Shown here: piece by piece, positions 27,794 through 39,974 of the stretch | Layout of the letters: the number at the start of each line of letters is the position of its first letter | Position numbering within the stretch: position 1 is the first letter of the stretch | From: Cardiocondyla obscurior | Taxonomy: Eukaryota > Arthropoda > Insecta > Hymenoptera > Formicidae | Direction of reading: 5' to 3' | Assembly (NCBI RefSeq): GCF_019399895.1 | Contig: NC_091868.1 | Span: 3,582,499 to 3,646,498, forward strand | DNA length: 64,000 nt | Position numbers and translations under genes: made by a program | The notes under the pieces: model-generated | What the model was told of the DNA's origin: nothing | What the model saw: only the letters and a program-made list of their open reading frames with translations | The model's database searches: none

Positions 27794-29005
27794 GTGAGAT
27801 TCGAGTCTCGACCGTCCGGCTATTCGCATCCGTCCACGCTTCGCGAGAAGAAATCGTCACGATTCTCGGCCGACGGAACGTTTCGCTGTGATTTTTCAAA
27901 CGGTCGTTTTTATTTTATTTTTTTTTTTTTTCCAGGCTCTTTTTTGTCTTCTCGGGGTGTTTATTCTTTCAGACTCGAAGCAGTGCTCCTCGAAAAAAAT
28001 TAAGCGCGGGTGTCGCGATGTGATTTCCGACAGTGCCTCTCTTCCCGTCCGTCCCGGAATACTCGCGCTCCGTCGTCGAAAATCCGCCGACGCGTCTCGC
28101 GTAACGCGATGATATCGCGCGGTATTACGTACAGCGCGTAATCGCGGGCGCTCCACTTCGTTTCTCCTTTCTCTCCTCCCGTGCCTGCCTGCCTCCTTTT
28201 CTCCCCGATCTTTCGGTTTTTTCACCTTCGTAATAAGATTACGCCGCCTCTTCGCAGCGCACATCTTCGCGGCCACGCAAACATCGTGCGACCATTCTTC
28301 CCATCGCTCGACGGTACATCTCCTCCTCTCCTGCGCTTTCTCGCCCACACGTGCGGGACGAACATGTGTACGAATGCGGTAACGCTTTTGCATCGCTCGA
28401 TTGATCACTCTGCGACGCAGCCGCTTATCTGAATGGAAAGTTCATCCTCGACGTAACCAGGCGACGACATTGATAATCTTCATCCGTCGGCTGTGGACAA
28501 ATTTGCTGGCCCGGGACCGTCGCCGAGTCGCAAACGCGATCCTTGACCCTGCCCGAGAAGTAAGTCCTCGACATTTTCATTTTTACCGCGCCCCGGATCC
28601 GTCGATCCTCCGCGTTAGGAAACGAGACGTCCGGAAGGACGGCGTCCTGCGTTACGCACAATTATGCATCTTCTCCCCCTTCCTTCCCCGGTAATAATTT
28701 CTTCGACAGCTCGTGGCGTATTAAAATGGTTTCTCTGTTACACTTTGTAACGCTACGGGATATTAAAAGCGCACCGTCATACGGCTTCGCTCGGCGTGAT
28801 TTAAGTATAATGTTAATCCCAGTTTAACCGCGCGGTTCTTCCGTCTCTCTTTCTCTCTCGCTCTCTCTCTCTCTCTCTCTCGCGTTATCTCGGCGTGAGA
28901 TACAATCGCGACTAATAGGATCGACCAACGCTGATGAAACCGATGATTAATCGTCTTTGTTCGCCGTTTCCCCGGTGATCCCGATCGAGACGGTGATCGG
29001 TCGGA

Positions 29006-29020
29006 GGGAGGGAGGGAGGG
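29006..29020 (+). other. G-quadruplex-type motif
   Basis: Four GGG runs separated by single A residues, flanked by further GG doublets and a later GGG. It matches the canonical intramolecular quadruplex pattern with one-base loops, the most stable class. On the transcript of a + strand cic pre-mRNA it would be an RNA quadruplex within an intron. Confidence 0.6.
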
Positions 29021-32000
29021 AGGAAAAGGGTCTCCTCGCGCGAAAATATCGCGTCGTGACGGCGTTATTCGCGTCGAACCAAACCGTGCCACCTCGATAG
29101 CCGAATCCGCGGGTATATTTTCGTCCGATGGCCGACCGAAAAGTTCAAAGTTGAATCACACGCGATCGACGATAAGATTATGACGCCGCATGCGCACCCG
29201 CGCGCACACACACACACACACGTGCACGTCCGTGGTTCATCTCTTCCGTTCTCTTCCTCTCTTCAGCCTCTCCGACGAATGGCGCGATCCCCGAATACAA
29301 TATTCATAGTCGGGTTCATTGATCCGCCTCAGGTTTTATCGCGCACACAATTTTAACACTTTGACCGGACGGCTACTTACTGCTCGAGTACGTACTTAAT
29401 GTCAGCCGTCCAGTCCGTCCGCGGAAAGATACAGGTCTAGGTAGATTCCACGGGGAATCGACAAAAAAAAAAAAAAGCCGACCCGGGGAGTAGCGAAGCC
29501 TCTCCGGATGAACAGTCTCTGAAAGCGAGCGAGCGAGCGAGCGAGCCCAGCTAAAATAGATCCCGCGATTTCTTCCAAGAAATGTGAATGTGGCGTAAAT
29601 TTGGAGTGCAATTAGATGACGGAGTATTTAATTTAATTAATTAAAATGTCGGAGCGCGGAGCTTTACGTTTATTTCACGCTTCGTGTTTACTGCGGACTC
29701 GTTGCGAAATGTATCCCGCGTACGCGAGCGGGCGGGCTTTAATTACGTAAAGATTTGATATTGACGATCTTCGGCTGTAGGAGTAGGGGAAGATGCACGG
29801 CAATTTTGTAAGAATCGACCGAGACTACGATCGCTTATTCGCGTGCCTCACGAGTAGGCATTTTATTGGCCGTTACGTGTATCGATACAGATTTATGATT
29901 GAGCTTATCTGTTTCGATTGTTAAACGGTAAGCCGGATGGTTGTGTAATTCTCGCGAGCCGATCGCGATCTACGATTTCGAGCTGCGACACGATCGCGCG
30001 AAGAGTGCCAATATTGAAACACATGGTATCGCGTGAGAAGCGTGCGCCGCTTTCCGATAGCATAATCTCGCAGCGCAGAATGACTCCACATGGATTTAAT
30101 CGCGTGGTAGAACGTTGTCTTGCGAGACGCTCGGCTGTCCAGCCGCGTAACCTTATCGGGCTCTCGCGAGTTTCTTGTACTTCTGAACGGGAAAGTCGCC
30201 CCGAAACTGCTCGTCAAATTCAATTTTCATTAACGCAAGAGAGCAAACTGTAACGCCACCTCCCTTCTCTCGCTCTCTTCTCCGTATTTTCTCCGTATTT
30301 ATTCCGCAGTGACGCAATGAGAGATAATCGATAAATCCCCAACCTGAGGGAATTTTAATAACGTCAATTTGCGCTACTGAGAGCCGAAATAATGAAAGGT
30401 TAAAAATACGATCCGCGCGAAATTATTTCGTGTTTTGCGCTAATGTAGACGAATTACTTCGCTTCGCTGGACAGCTGCGCATTTCGATCGGTCGAAGAAA
30501 CGTGTATAATTCCTAACGTGTATAATCTGCAAATCGTGGAGATTATTCTCTCCGTTTATAGAGCTCTCATAGATTTCTACATTTATTATGAGATTACGTC
30601 GCGTTTTAAATCGAAGATGAGCGCGAACGGACGTTTTCTGAAAAAAAAAATTGTTCGTTTCCGTCGGGCACATGTCGCGATAAGAAGTGCGCTCTTCGTT
30701 TCTTTTTCAGATGCGAGCACGCGCTTATTATTTCACCGCGTTATGCCATGCGTTCGCTCTAGAACGTGTCTCTACTTTATGCAGAGCGCATTTTAACATA
30801 CGCCGCTCGTGTTGGGACAGTCGAGAGTCTTTAATACTTGGAGATGCGCCTCTTCGAGCCGTCATAACTCGTCAGAAGATATTTCGTCATTCTTTATCGT
30901 CGGCACTCTTGCTGCAACGACGGCGGACACGAAACCGTCCGGAAATCGTTTTACGGCGAATAAAATGTCTATGACTTTTTTTTATCAGTTTCGTGAACTC
31001 GCAATAACATTTTTTTTCCTCAAGAAGGCAGAAATCTTTTTGGAATTTTTTTTTTTTTTTTATTGAAGAGAATTTCCTTTAAGTTTGTTGCGAGGCGTTT
31101 TCTCTTCGGCTTAATGGTCAGAACTGTTTGTTTAACTTGCGAACAGCTGTAGACTCCGCGAAAAGTGGAACCGTAATTCTCAGTAGTTCCGTGCGAAATT
31201 GCGATACATCCGGCTTTGCATCAAAAACTTGTAGTCTTATTACTCTTCGTTTCTTTCGTCTTTTTTTTTTTTTTTTTTTTTTTTTTACCTTCTTTTCCCA
31301 AAGTTTCCACGCGGAACGGATCGCGGGTTTACGAAGGTTCATGATAATCGTTATCTTAGCAAGCTGTTATCAGCCACTGGCAAACGAAACGAACGCGTGT
31401 TACTCCTTCCGGAGGCCAGGTCCTCGGAGCGCGTATCTCCGATCAATTGTACGCGATTAGCACCGCCGAAAATAATTATCAGCGTTTTTGCACGAGTGCC
31501 GGAGATTAGTCGCGTAATCTCGGGAAGGATCCGAGATCTTACATCCGAGATTTCAACGGAGGTTGACAGCCGCGCACGTGCACAGCTGACTCGTGACTTT
31601 AGCGAGATATTTTTATTTTTTTTATTCTCTTTTTTTTCCGCCGTCGACGTGATCGTTTAAGAACGAGCTCGGTCTTCATCGAATCTTTTAAACGTTCGGG
31701 AGTTCTCTCGCATCGGCGAGATCGTCGGCGCATTGATAAAACGTTGCCGTATTAATTATATCTATATATAAATTATACTTATACAATAAATAAATATTGC
31801 TGGGGTAAGATAATGGATTATCGCGTGTATCGTTACATTTGCAGCTCGTTATATAATTGAAAGACCGATCAGGGAATCGTATAATAAAAAAAAAGGCGTC
31901 GAGAAAATGTAACGGAACAAATCTTACATCTTTTAAATCTTATTCAGCGCAAAATCTACGCTTTATTTCTCTTTATTTTTATTCAATCGATTGAATTTAA

Positions 32001-34339
32001 AACCGCGGTAAGACTGATTTCCGTCTCTGATTTATCTTAAATTTTTACTCCCACAACTATTCTCTAAATTTACGTTTTAAAGAAAAAAAAAATAGTCCAA
32101 CGCACGTAGCAGTCCGCGTGAAATAAGTTTATTTCCTTTCATTGCGTTTCCCTTTTACTTTCCCTTCTCTCTCCGGGTCCCCAGGGTACTTATTCGTCTG
32201 TATCTTTTTATTCCTGAAAGCTTTATCCCAAAAACATTAGAATATCGGTAAACACGGTCACTAAAATGACCATAAAATCCTAAAACAAATAGAAATCGTT
32301 ATCCTACGCGTAAAACGAGGGGGAAAAAAAAATCTTCTAAAGCGAACTTATTTCTGTTCGGTCGCAACGAAAGCTTTCGAAATACTAAAATAAATAAGAA
32401 ACTTAAAAGGAACGATCCTTTTACAACATTGCCGTCGCTTAGCGGTAACATTTTGGCGTCTTGTCTCGTGAAAAGAAACGATTCTGTGTACTTCGCCATT
32501 CCTTCATGCAGTTCTCGCGGTTCGACTTCGCGACCTACAGCAGATAGACGTATAATAAATTGACACCATGTACGTTGGAAGGCAGATATGACGTTTCCTG
32601 CGCCGACGGCAACTAGTGAACGTGACTTTAGCGTCGTGTGCGTAGAGTTTCACATGTCCGCATGTATGTACCGCGCCGGCCGGATTGCCGAAGACTGATT
32701 TTCCTCCCCGTTTCTCGTAGCCTCTGTCTTTGCGGCCTAGGGTTGCGTACGCTAGCCGCTGTTACCGCAGAAAATGCCATATCTGCTTTTCAGAATACAC
32801 AACCGCCTTCTTTCGGCTCCTTTTTCCCCGCCTTTGTTTTTTTTTTTTCGCCGCAATGCACGTGCTTACCCGCGTGCATACACGACTGCGTGCGCTCGAT
32901 CCTATTGACCGTTGGCGAAGTTGCGTACGGTGCGGAGTTACGAGCGCGTCGACGTACGTGTTGTGACACACGTGGTTACGCGGCGGTAAGCGATAGCGCA
33001 GAAGCCCGTAAAGCCGCGCAAGAGTTTTAGCCGTACGGCACCGAGCCGAACGCTAATTAATTATTCTAATTCGGTGCAGCGGAACGATAAACTCACGCGA
33101 CAACTTCGGCGAAAACAATGACTCGAGCGTCGTTACGCGATCGCACATAATTCTGGTTGAAGGAGCGACTGTGACGCACATTTCTTTGCGCGCATTGTGT
33201 ACCCGGCGTTTTCTAATTACATTCACGGTTAATATTACCGAGCTGCTTCAATGAACACGATTTATTCAGTCGTCGCGGTGGAAGAGGCACCTCGTTATTC
33301 ATCATTCTACATTCTCGGGACACTTTCGCTAGCCGTCAGATAGATTAAGAAAAAAGCGCACTTGGCGGGAGCCTACGTTCGAGAAAAGTAGTGTTTTATT
33401 ACAAGCGGTATAAACTTTTCAGCGAGTTCTACGTTACCTCGCGTGCCCTCCACCGGTCTCTTTAAGGCAAAATTGTTATTCTAAAAACCCGCGGAGAAAA
33501 ATTCATGTAGAGCAAGGGAGTCTATTGTTAACTCAATTTCGTTCAAGTGTCACACGACCTCTTTCTGGTATAACCGTCTCAGTTGTAAATAACTTTCGCG
33601 CTCCCCCGGAGAATCGGGTAATGGAGAAACTCTTCTTTTCTTTCTTTATTTTCTTTTCTATTTTTTTTTCTTCTTTTTTTTTTTACGACTTAGAGCACCG
33701 ACTTGAACGTCACTCTTGGATGCATCCGTGGTTGCGCAAGCGTGTGAACCTTATTTCCTCACCGCGCGTCATTATTCCGGGCGCTAAACCTGCGCCCGAT
33801 GCGTTTCGCCGTTTTGAAATCCGTTACACGCGATCTTTCGTGTATTAGTTTACTTTAGCACTAATACTCGCGTTGTTTGCGGGCGGGGGTTCGCGCGAAG
33901 ATTAAGACAGCGCTATTATTCGTCCTCGGGAACGGTATTGCAACGTGTCTTAAGGTTCCCTCGCTTCTGCGTTAATTTGCTCGTAATTTTAACGAGCGCT
34001 TGCCCGGCGAGATCGCGAACGAGGGGTCGAAGAAGAGAAAGAGAGAGAGAGAGAGAGAAAAAAAAAAGTAAAGTCTCTTGTGCCGTGAAGACACGCGAGA
34101 AGGAGAACGCTTGAGTCGACATTCTCATCGATATTTCATCATTCCGTGGGTCTTCTGAGAAGAGTGCACATTAAATTTACTCCCAACTCGCAACTTGCGA
34201 TATATAATTAACGTTTGAGAGGCGGCTTTCGTCGGACACCCGGTATATCGATGTAAGCAAAGAGTCGTGCACCACAGCTGTGTGCAAAACGCGACGTGTA
34301 CGGCTCGCCAACGTGTAACGCTCGGACGACGTTTCGCGT

Positions 34340-34343
<4 letters not shown>

Positions 34344-34396
<53 letters not shown>
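34344..34396. repeat. (TC)n microsatellite, about 26 units
   Basis: Uninterrupted TC dinucleotides, the longest dinucleotide pyrimidine tract in the window, followed by TTTC variants. It lies within the proposed cic leader intron. A long polypurine-polypyrimidine mirror tract like this can form triplex DNA and is expected to be length-polymorphic. Confidence 0.9.
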
Positions 34397-34404
<8 letters not shown>

Positions 34405-37400
34405 TTCTCGCTCTTTTCTTTTCTATCTGGAAAGTGACGTCACGGCGGCGCGAGCGCACGCTGGGCGTCGGTCAATCTGTTTATGGATAAGACTCACGTG
34501 TAACTCGATTGCGATTTAGCGCGCTGCGAAGCGGCCCTTAAGAGCCTCCGCTTTTACGTCGCGTAGACGCTCACGTGTATGCGTGCGCGTAAGCGTGAAT
34601 AATTTGCGGCCACGCTCGCATGCGGCCGCGGCCCGAGCGCGGCCTCTCTCCCTTCTCCGAGTAATGACTATTATCACCGGGAGACGGTCGCTTTCGTTTT
34701 CAGCCACCCGACGATCGCCGATGAATGACGCGCACGTGCGATTTGCAATAAAAGTCGTCGAAGTTTCGGGTCACGCTCGATTCCAGTTTCAAGGTATCGG
34801 ACGGTAGTCACCGGTTTTTGTACAATCGCTCCCTTTCTTTCTTCGCGCACGAGGACTCTATTAACCTCACGGCAGATGTCACAAGTTAGACTTCGGGCGA
34901 TGAAAGTTTTGTCCTGATAAAAAAAAAAGAGAAAAAAAAATGAGAACTGCAGAAAAGTGAATGATTAATGAGGGGAGAGAATCTAATGGATCGATGATTA
35001 TTTTGTACTCTGAAACAAAGCTCTTGCTTTCGCTCGTGCTCGCCGCGATAATTGTTTATGCCGTTTATGACGCGGTTCGGACAGGTTAACGCGTGAATTG
35101 CGTAAAATTACCGAGTGACGATTTAAATGTTACCGAAGCCTTTCTTTCCTCGACACGTGAAGATTTACGTGACGTACAGCACGGATGCGCGCGCGAATAC
35201 GACGTGTGAATCGCGCGCGTGTGTGCTCGTGACGACGGAACGTTAAAGGGCAATGTCACGCCGTAATGAGCCTGGAAATTCATCGATGCCTCGCTGAAAT
35301 CGCTATAAATGTCACTTAATGCGCCTAACACGTCACTTTCCCTGTCGCGACACCCCATCAAAGTGCCCTTATTCTGCGGGGGAAAGTGTAACGTGTGTTT
35401 GCGCGCGCGCGCGCGTGTGTAGTCTACGTATGCTCGTGTATCCGCGTCGTGTGTAGGTAGAGAGACGACGTACCATGCCACCGGTGGTACGTAACTTGAG
35501 AGCCCAGCTCTAAGAAATTCAAGAGTCGCGATTTAAGATAAAATCGCCAACGTTTCATCTCGGCATCTCGTCTCTTCGTATCACGTTTTCTGCCTTCAAT
35601 ATTTCAGACTTTTGCGCGGTCCGCGTATTTTTAACGTGCTTTATAACTTCAGAGAGAGCTTTTTCTCTCTCTTCTAAAAATCAAAAGTAAACTCCTGAAT
35701 GAGCCGCCGAGCCGGGCGCCATGTAAAAAATTTCAAACATCTATTTTAAATACTTATTAATTCTCCTTTTAGAAATCATACATTAACGTCCGAAACGAGT
35801 TTCCGCGGACGGACGGCGGCGGGGCCGCATTAATGTACGGGATTCGTACGGTAACCGGGTTCTTTTTAGCTCGTGCTGCAGATAAAGCGACGGGAAATCT
35901 CGCCGGTAATTGAATGCGGGGCGGCGCGGTGCGTGTCGTACGGTGTCTGTAATTTTTCTAACGAGACGCGCATTCCGGCGATACCATTATCTGGTGGTGC
36001 ACGCCGGAAAGGCGCGCCGTATTTATGTAGACGCGGAGCGTTGCTCGCACCCGCGGCGACGGTGGCAGCGATCGTACGAAAACTCGCGGTGTCGAGGCCT
36101 TTGCGGAACGGAGGCGGGCATTATGCATACCGCGCGCGTCGCCGCAAAGTTGCGGCTTGATTCAGGGAATCGTACGTGCGCCGCGATATTTCGCGTCCTC
36201 GTCGCGCATTTACCGCTCCGGCAACGTATTGTCTCGTATCGCTCTCTTGCGTAGCACGCGTACGTAGATAGGACGATCGGATGTTGAAACTTATTCTCGC
36301 GGCTGCATCGACGCAAATTAAAATTCTAAAAATTTACACACGTAGCACGTGATTCTATATACGTTTAAGCGTAATAGAAATAATAAAAAAATATAGAGAA
36401 GTTTATAACGTAGAAGCCATCAAAATATAATCCTTTAACGAGTTTAGTCTTATACAAAATTAGATAATCAGGAATAATCTTGTTGTTTTAAAGATATAAG
36501 TGATATTAGCTACTTCGTTTAGGTTCTTTTAAATAAAAATGTCTCGAGAAATTACGAGTATTAATCCTATCAAGTTATCGAGCTCGTTTGCCAAGATTTT
36601 TAAAATAATCTAACGTGGAATATTAAGAAGTTGCGAGAAAAGGGAAAATGTTTTAGCCAAACGAAAATTTGCCGGCGAAAACACGGCTCTAAACTCGAGT
36701 TATGATGCGTTCGGCTGGCCCTTTGTGTTGTCAATGCGAAATTTAGTAGGTTTCTATTAGGGACTTAACGCTTTTTTTTTTTTTCTCTTTTTCTTTCTAA
36801 AGTGTTGCAGGTATAAGATTTACCGAGGCGACACAATGACAGTACTCGAGTGCTAAGACAGGAATTGTTACGGTCGCAAAATCCGCCCTTCTACCTGGCG
36901 ATCTGGTATTGTAGAAATACCATGCCGGACACCAGCACTGGCAGGTGCCTGATTTACGCTGCCCGGCAAGAAACCGTATCGCTGGGGCTCCTAATAGTCG
37001 GACTTATATTCCGTTATTACGGGGTGTTTTCTTGACACAATGTACATTCCATTTCGATGAGCAAGTAGGAGAAAAATCAAAGCACACGTTACAAGTTGTG
37101 AAGATCTTCCGTTAAGAACGAAGGAGGTTTTCTCGAAATTCTTGTTCACGATGAACAATAGAATCGTAGGTAGAATCGTTGTCAATGATTTCTTCTTGTT
37201 CGACTGACTGACGCCGCTTCAGAGTATCCCGTTTTTTTTTTTCTTTTTTTATTTTTTTCTTTATTCCTTTAAAAACAAAAAGGGAGGGAAAATATCCTGA
37301 TAACACTAGAATTTAAAGAATAGTGCGCGTTTTTATCGAATTACGTTTCGTACACCAACTGGCGATACAACTGGTGCTCAGACCGAAATCTCCGAATCTT

Positions 37401-37755
37401 ATCTTCAAATATTTTGGTGTAGCACGATAAAGGTACAATTTTTGAGCGGTGAATGCTTTTTGAATTAGCCGACTTCTTCGTTTTATTTCTTCATTCATGT
37501 CTACTTTGAAAAGATACGAAGTTAGTTTCGTTCCCTTCAAATATCCTATTGTTAAAAACATGGAGACCTGCTGGTAACACGAGACATCCCAACATATTTC
37601 TTGCATCTTTTATGGGGTAACGAATTTGTAAAGGTACCTTTTGCCGAAGGTTGACGAAAAAGCTTGACTAGTCATTAGCAACTGCTCTGATCGCGATTGT
37701 AATATTTTCTTTTTTTTTTTTTTCCACAGACAACTCCGCCACCAGACACCGCGTT

Positions 37756-37819
37756 ATTAATTATTTTACTTCTAAGAAACTGCATGCAAATAGTACGCTA
37801 TATTAGAAGTAAAATTAAT
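37756..37819. repeat. Short imperfect hairpin
   Basis: The 20-nt arm ATTAATTATTTTACTTCTAA at 37756-37775 pairs with TTAGAAGTAAAATTAAT at 37803-37819, leaving a 3-nt bulge and a 27-nt loop. The loop includes ATGCAAAT. It could be a relic of a small transposon or a simple stem; no coding content. Confidence 0.6.
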
Positions 37820-38099
37820 AGCGATATTTTGAAATATGACCATGTTAATAATAACTACATAAAATATGATATATACATTAATAATAACTCCATTATGAGA
37901 TGAAATATTAAATTAATGTCGCGATCGCGTGTACAGTGTAAAATATGAGATAAAATTCGTGATAAATACCGTGGAAAATATAGAATTTCCATTTTCCATA
38001 AAACCCCCCATTGCGTTGTAAAATATTGACAATAATTTATAAGGCACGTAATATAAAACTAATGGCGTACGCGATGCAAAATTAGTGATTGTATTATAC

Positions 38100-38405
38100 G
38101 AAGAATATTGTCGATCGGCGCCGAATCTCTCGCGCCAGTTTCTCTGCAAATTGAAAAGCCGATGTCTCGAGATCAAGGCATGCACCGTACACTTGTACGA
38201 TCGGTCGGACTCCCTGCATGCGATTAAGAAATGGTTTTTTTTCTTTGGTTTGCGTACGACGAGCGTGAAAGAAAAAAAAAAAAAAAACATTTTCCTAACC
38301 GTATGCAGAGAATCGTATGCGACCGATCGTGCACGCGCAGCCTTACCGTCAAGTTTCTTGAAAATCGAAATTTGCGGAGCACTGATCCTTGCGTACCTGC
38401 AAAGC
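38100..38405. repeat. Fold-back (long inverted repeat) element, degenerate
   Basis: The inner arms are clear. 38195-38246 (TACGATCGGTCGG, CTGCATGCGATTAAGAAA, poly-T) is repeated in reverse complement at 38268-38334, around a spacer of about 21 nt. Weaker colinear matches (AAGGC, AATTTGC-GAG, GCGCC) continue outward to about 38100 and 38405. Both strands therefore encode a similar peptide (SLHAIKK versus SLHTVRK before poly-Phe). It is consistent with a MITE/fold-back transposon remnant or a hairpin-RNA locus. Boundaries are approximate. Confidence 0.6.
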
Positions 38406-39687
38406 GCCTTGTATTCACGAGGAAACCCGCTCTCTTGTGAAGAAAGGGTGTGTGGGTAGAGAAGGGTGGAGGGACGCGGCGGGAAGACAGGCAGGAACGA
38501 ACGAGCGGACACGATACACAATGGCAGATTCTCTCTCTTGGGTATAGGCGGGTTGGATGAGTCGTTAGTCAGACTCGAGGGAGGGAGCAGGAAACTTGAT
38601 GCATTCTCTCTCGGTGCCTTATCTACGTACTACCGAGTGGACGAGAAAACGCACGTGAACGATCGGACGGGGCGAGAGAGTAAGCTAATTAACGTACAAC
38701 TTGTAATATTATTTAATATACGATAACGTAATATTTAGGGAGATTTATCTTGTTCCTTTCTTTTTCCCTTTCGACATTTTTTAAATTCCTCTTTTTCTCG
38801 AACTTGCACGTGTGCAACGATTAAATACAATAATGGAATTGATATTTGAGTTTCCGAACAATCTTTGTTATCGAGTCTGTCGCAAGTGATAACGAGGCTC
38901 GAAGACGATTTCAGGTTGTACTCGACTACTCGAGAAATATTTATCCAGTAACACGTAATAGGATAATCGTTCAAAAAATAAACGCGCGTAACCGCGGTTA
39001 CGCGTGATTTCCTATCAATGATCGTGACGATCGCGAGGTCAGCCTTTGCCTCCCTTTATCTCGGATCCTTTGACGCCTTCTTCGTTTATCTCGCCGCGTG
39101 TCTCGTTCGCGATTCGCGCAGCAGTTCCGTGTCGAATCCCTCGCACGTCGTTTGCGGTGCAACTTGTTTTCACTTTGATAATAAATTATTTGCGTCTTGA
39201 AAAGGAAATACGATTATTCTTCGAGACGTTCTCCACGTTTTATTTGTAATTTATTCAGAGTGATACCGATCGAGTTTCCTCCATTCATGTTTCCCGAAAT
39301 TTTCTCTCGTCAAATAATCTTTACAAGGCCATGTAAATGCGCTTATACCTGTTCGAAATTGTTCAAGGCTACGGCTCGAAGTCGAAGGCGCACGGGAAAA
39401 AAAATACTCGAAAGGTGAACGAATCGGCCAATCGCGGTCGAACGTTTGTAAAGTCCGAGCCACATCTGGACCAAGCCAGTTCTTTGAATTCGCTGAGAAA
39501 ACAGTCTGACACGGCGAAAACTGCACCATATATGTGCCATACGTGTGGTTACTAAGGGTTTTTCGGAAAGAAACTGCGACGGCGATGGTTTTCGGGGATT
39601 AAAGGGGGATGGTGGCGGGAAAGTGACGGAGGTCGAGACTGCTGTCGATGGTCGTACTTGAAAGCCGTGTCTTTTTACTTTTTGCAG

Positions 39688-39974
39688 AATATTCAGTGGA
39701 GACGCGAAACAATTAAAGAGGAGACGACGAGTGTCCGCCTAAAAAGAGAATTTTCGGAGGAGGATGCTCGGCAGTTGGGGCTGGGAAGAAGAATTGGAGT
39801 TGGGAGAGGGTACGACAGCCCCGTCGCGAGAGAGACAAAGACGTGAGAGCCCAGACTCGACGCATCCTGTTCCCGACAGCCGGGTGCTGAGGTATGCACC
39901 CAGCCGGTGTCACCACCCTCCCAGCTACAGCTCGCCACATTTCAGCACGCAGCCTCCTCTCGACTGTACGGACT
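39688..39974 (+). other. cic: Candidate internal leader exon of capicua
   Basis: A 287-nt segment with a strong polypyrimidine acceptor (TTTTTACTTTTTGCAG, ending 39687) and a strong donor (GACT|GTGAGTAT). It contains an ATG at 39764 that opens a frame through to the donor (MLGSWGWEEELELGEG at its start). If joined to 40790, the junction codon is TAG, so the product would be a peptide of about 70 residues, effectively a uORF. No domain is recognised. It is likely an untranslated or regulatory exon of cic, with an outside possibility of a separate short gene. Confidence 0.4.

Larger units (their letters stand above)
27794..39687 (+). other. Probable leader intron of capicua, second part
   Basis: No convincing gene. 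CpG-rich to about 36.3 kb, then AT-rich. Contents: a (CT)n run at 28855-28880, a G-quadruplex-type motif at 29006-29020, a CA run near 29205-29220, a (GAGC)n run at 29527-29547, a long (TC)n tract at 34344-34396, a GC-alternating run at 35401-35420, unassigned ORFs near 36.8-37.6 kb, and a fold-back sequence at 38.1-38.4 kb. The last items are treated under findings. Confidence 0.35.

Noticed and set aside
36991..37185. Small ORFs opposite the 36.8-37.0 kb ORF
   Set aside because: Short, hydrophobic and AT-driven; no splice or homology support.
37313..37606. Resemblance of a - strand peptide to a kinase DFG segment (KIRFGDFGLS) or a retroelement endonuclease tail (EIKRRSRLIQKAF)
   Set aside because: No catalytic loop, glycine loop or reverse-transcriptase motif is nearby, and the matches are too short to support either family.
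37913..38521. 202-codon - strand ORF
   Set aside because: It spans the fold-back repeat and includes a poly-Phe run encoded by a homopolymer; the opposite strand encodes a similar peptide because of the palindrome, so this is not a gene signal.
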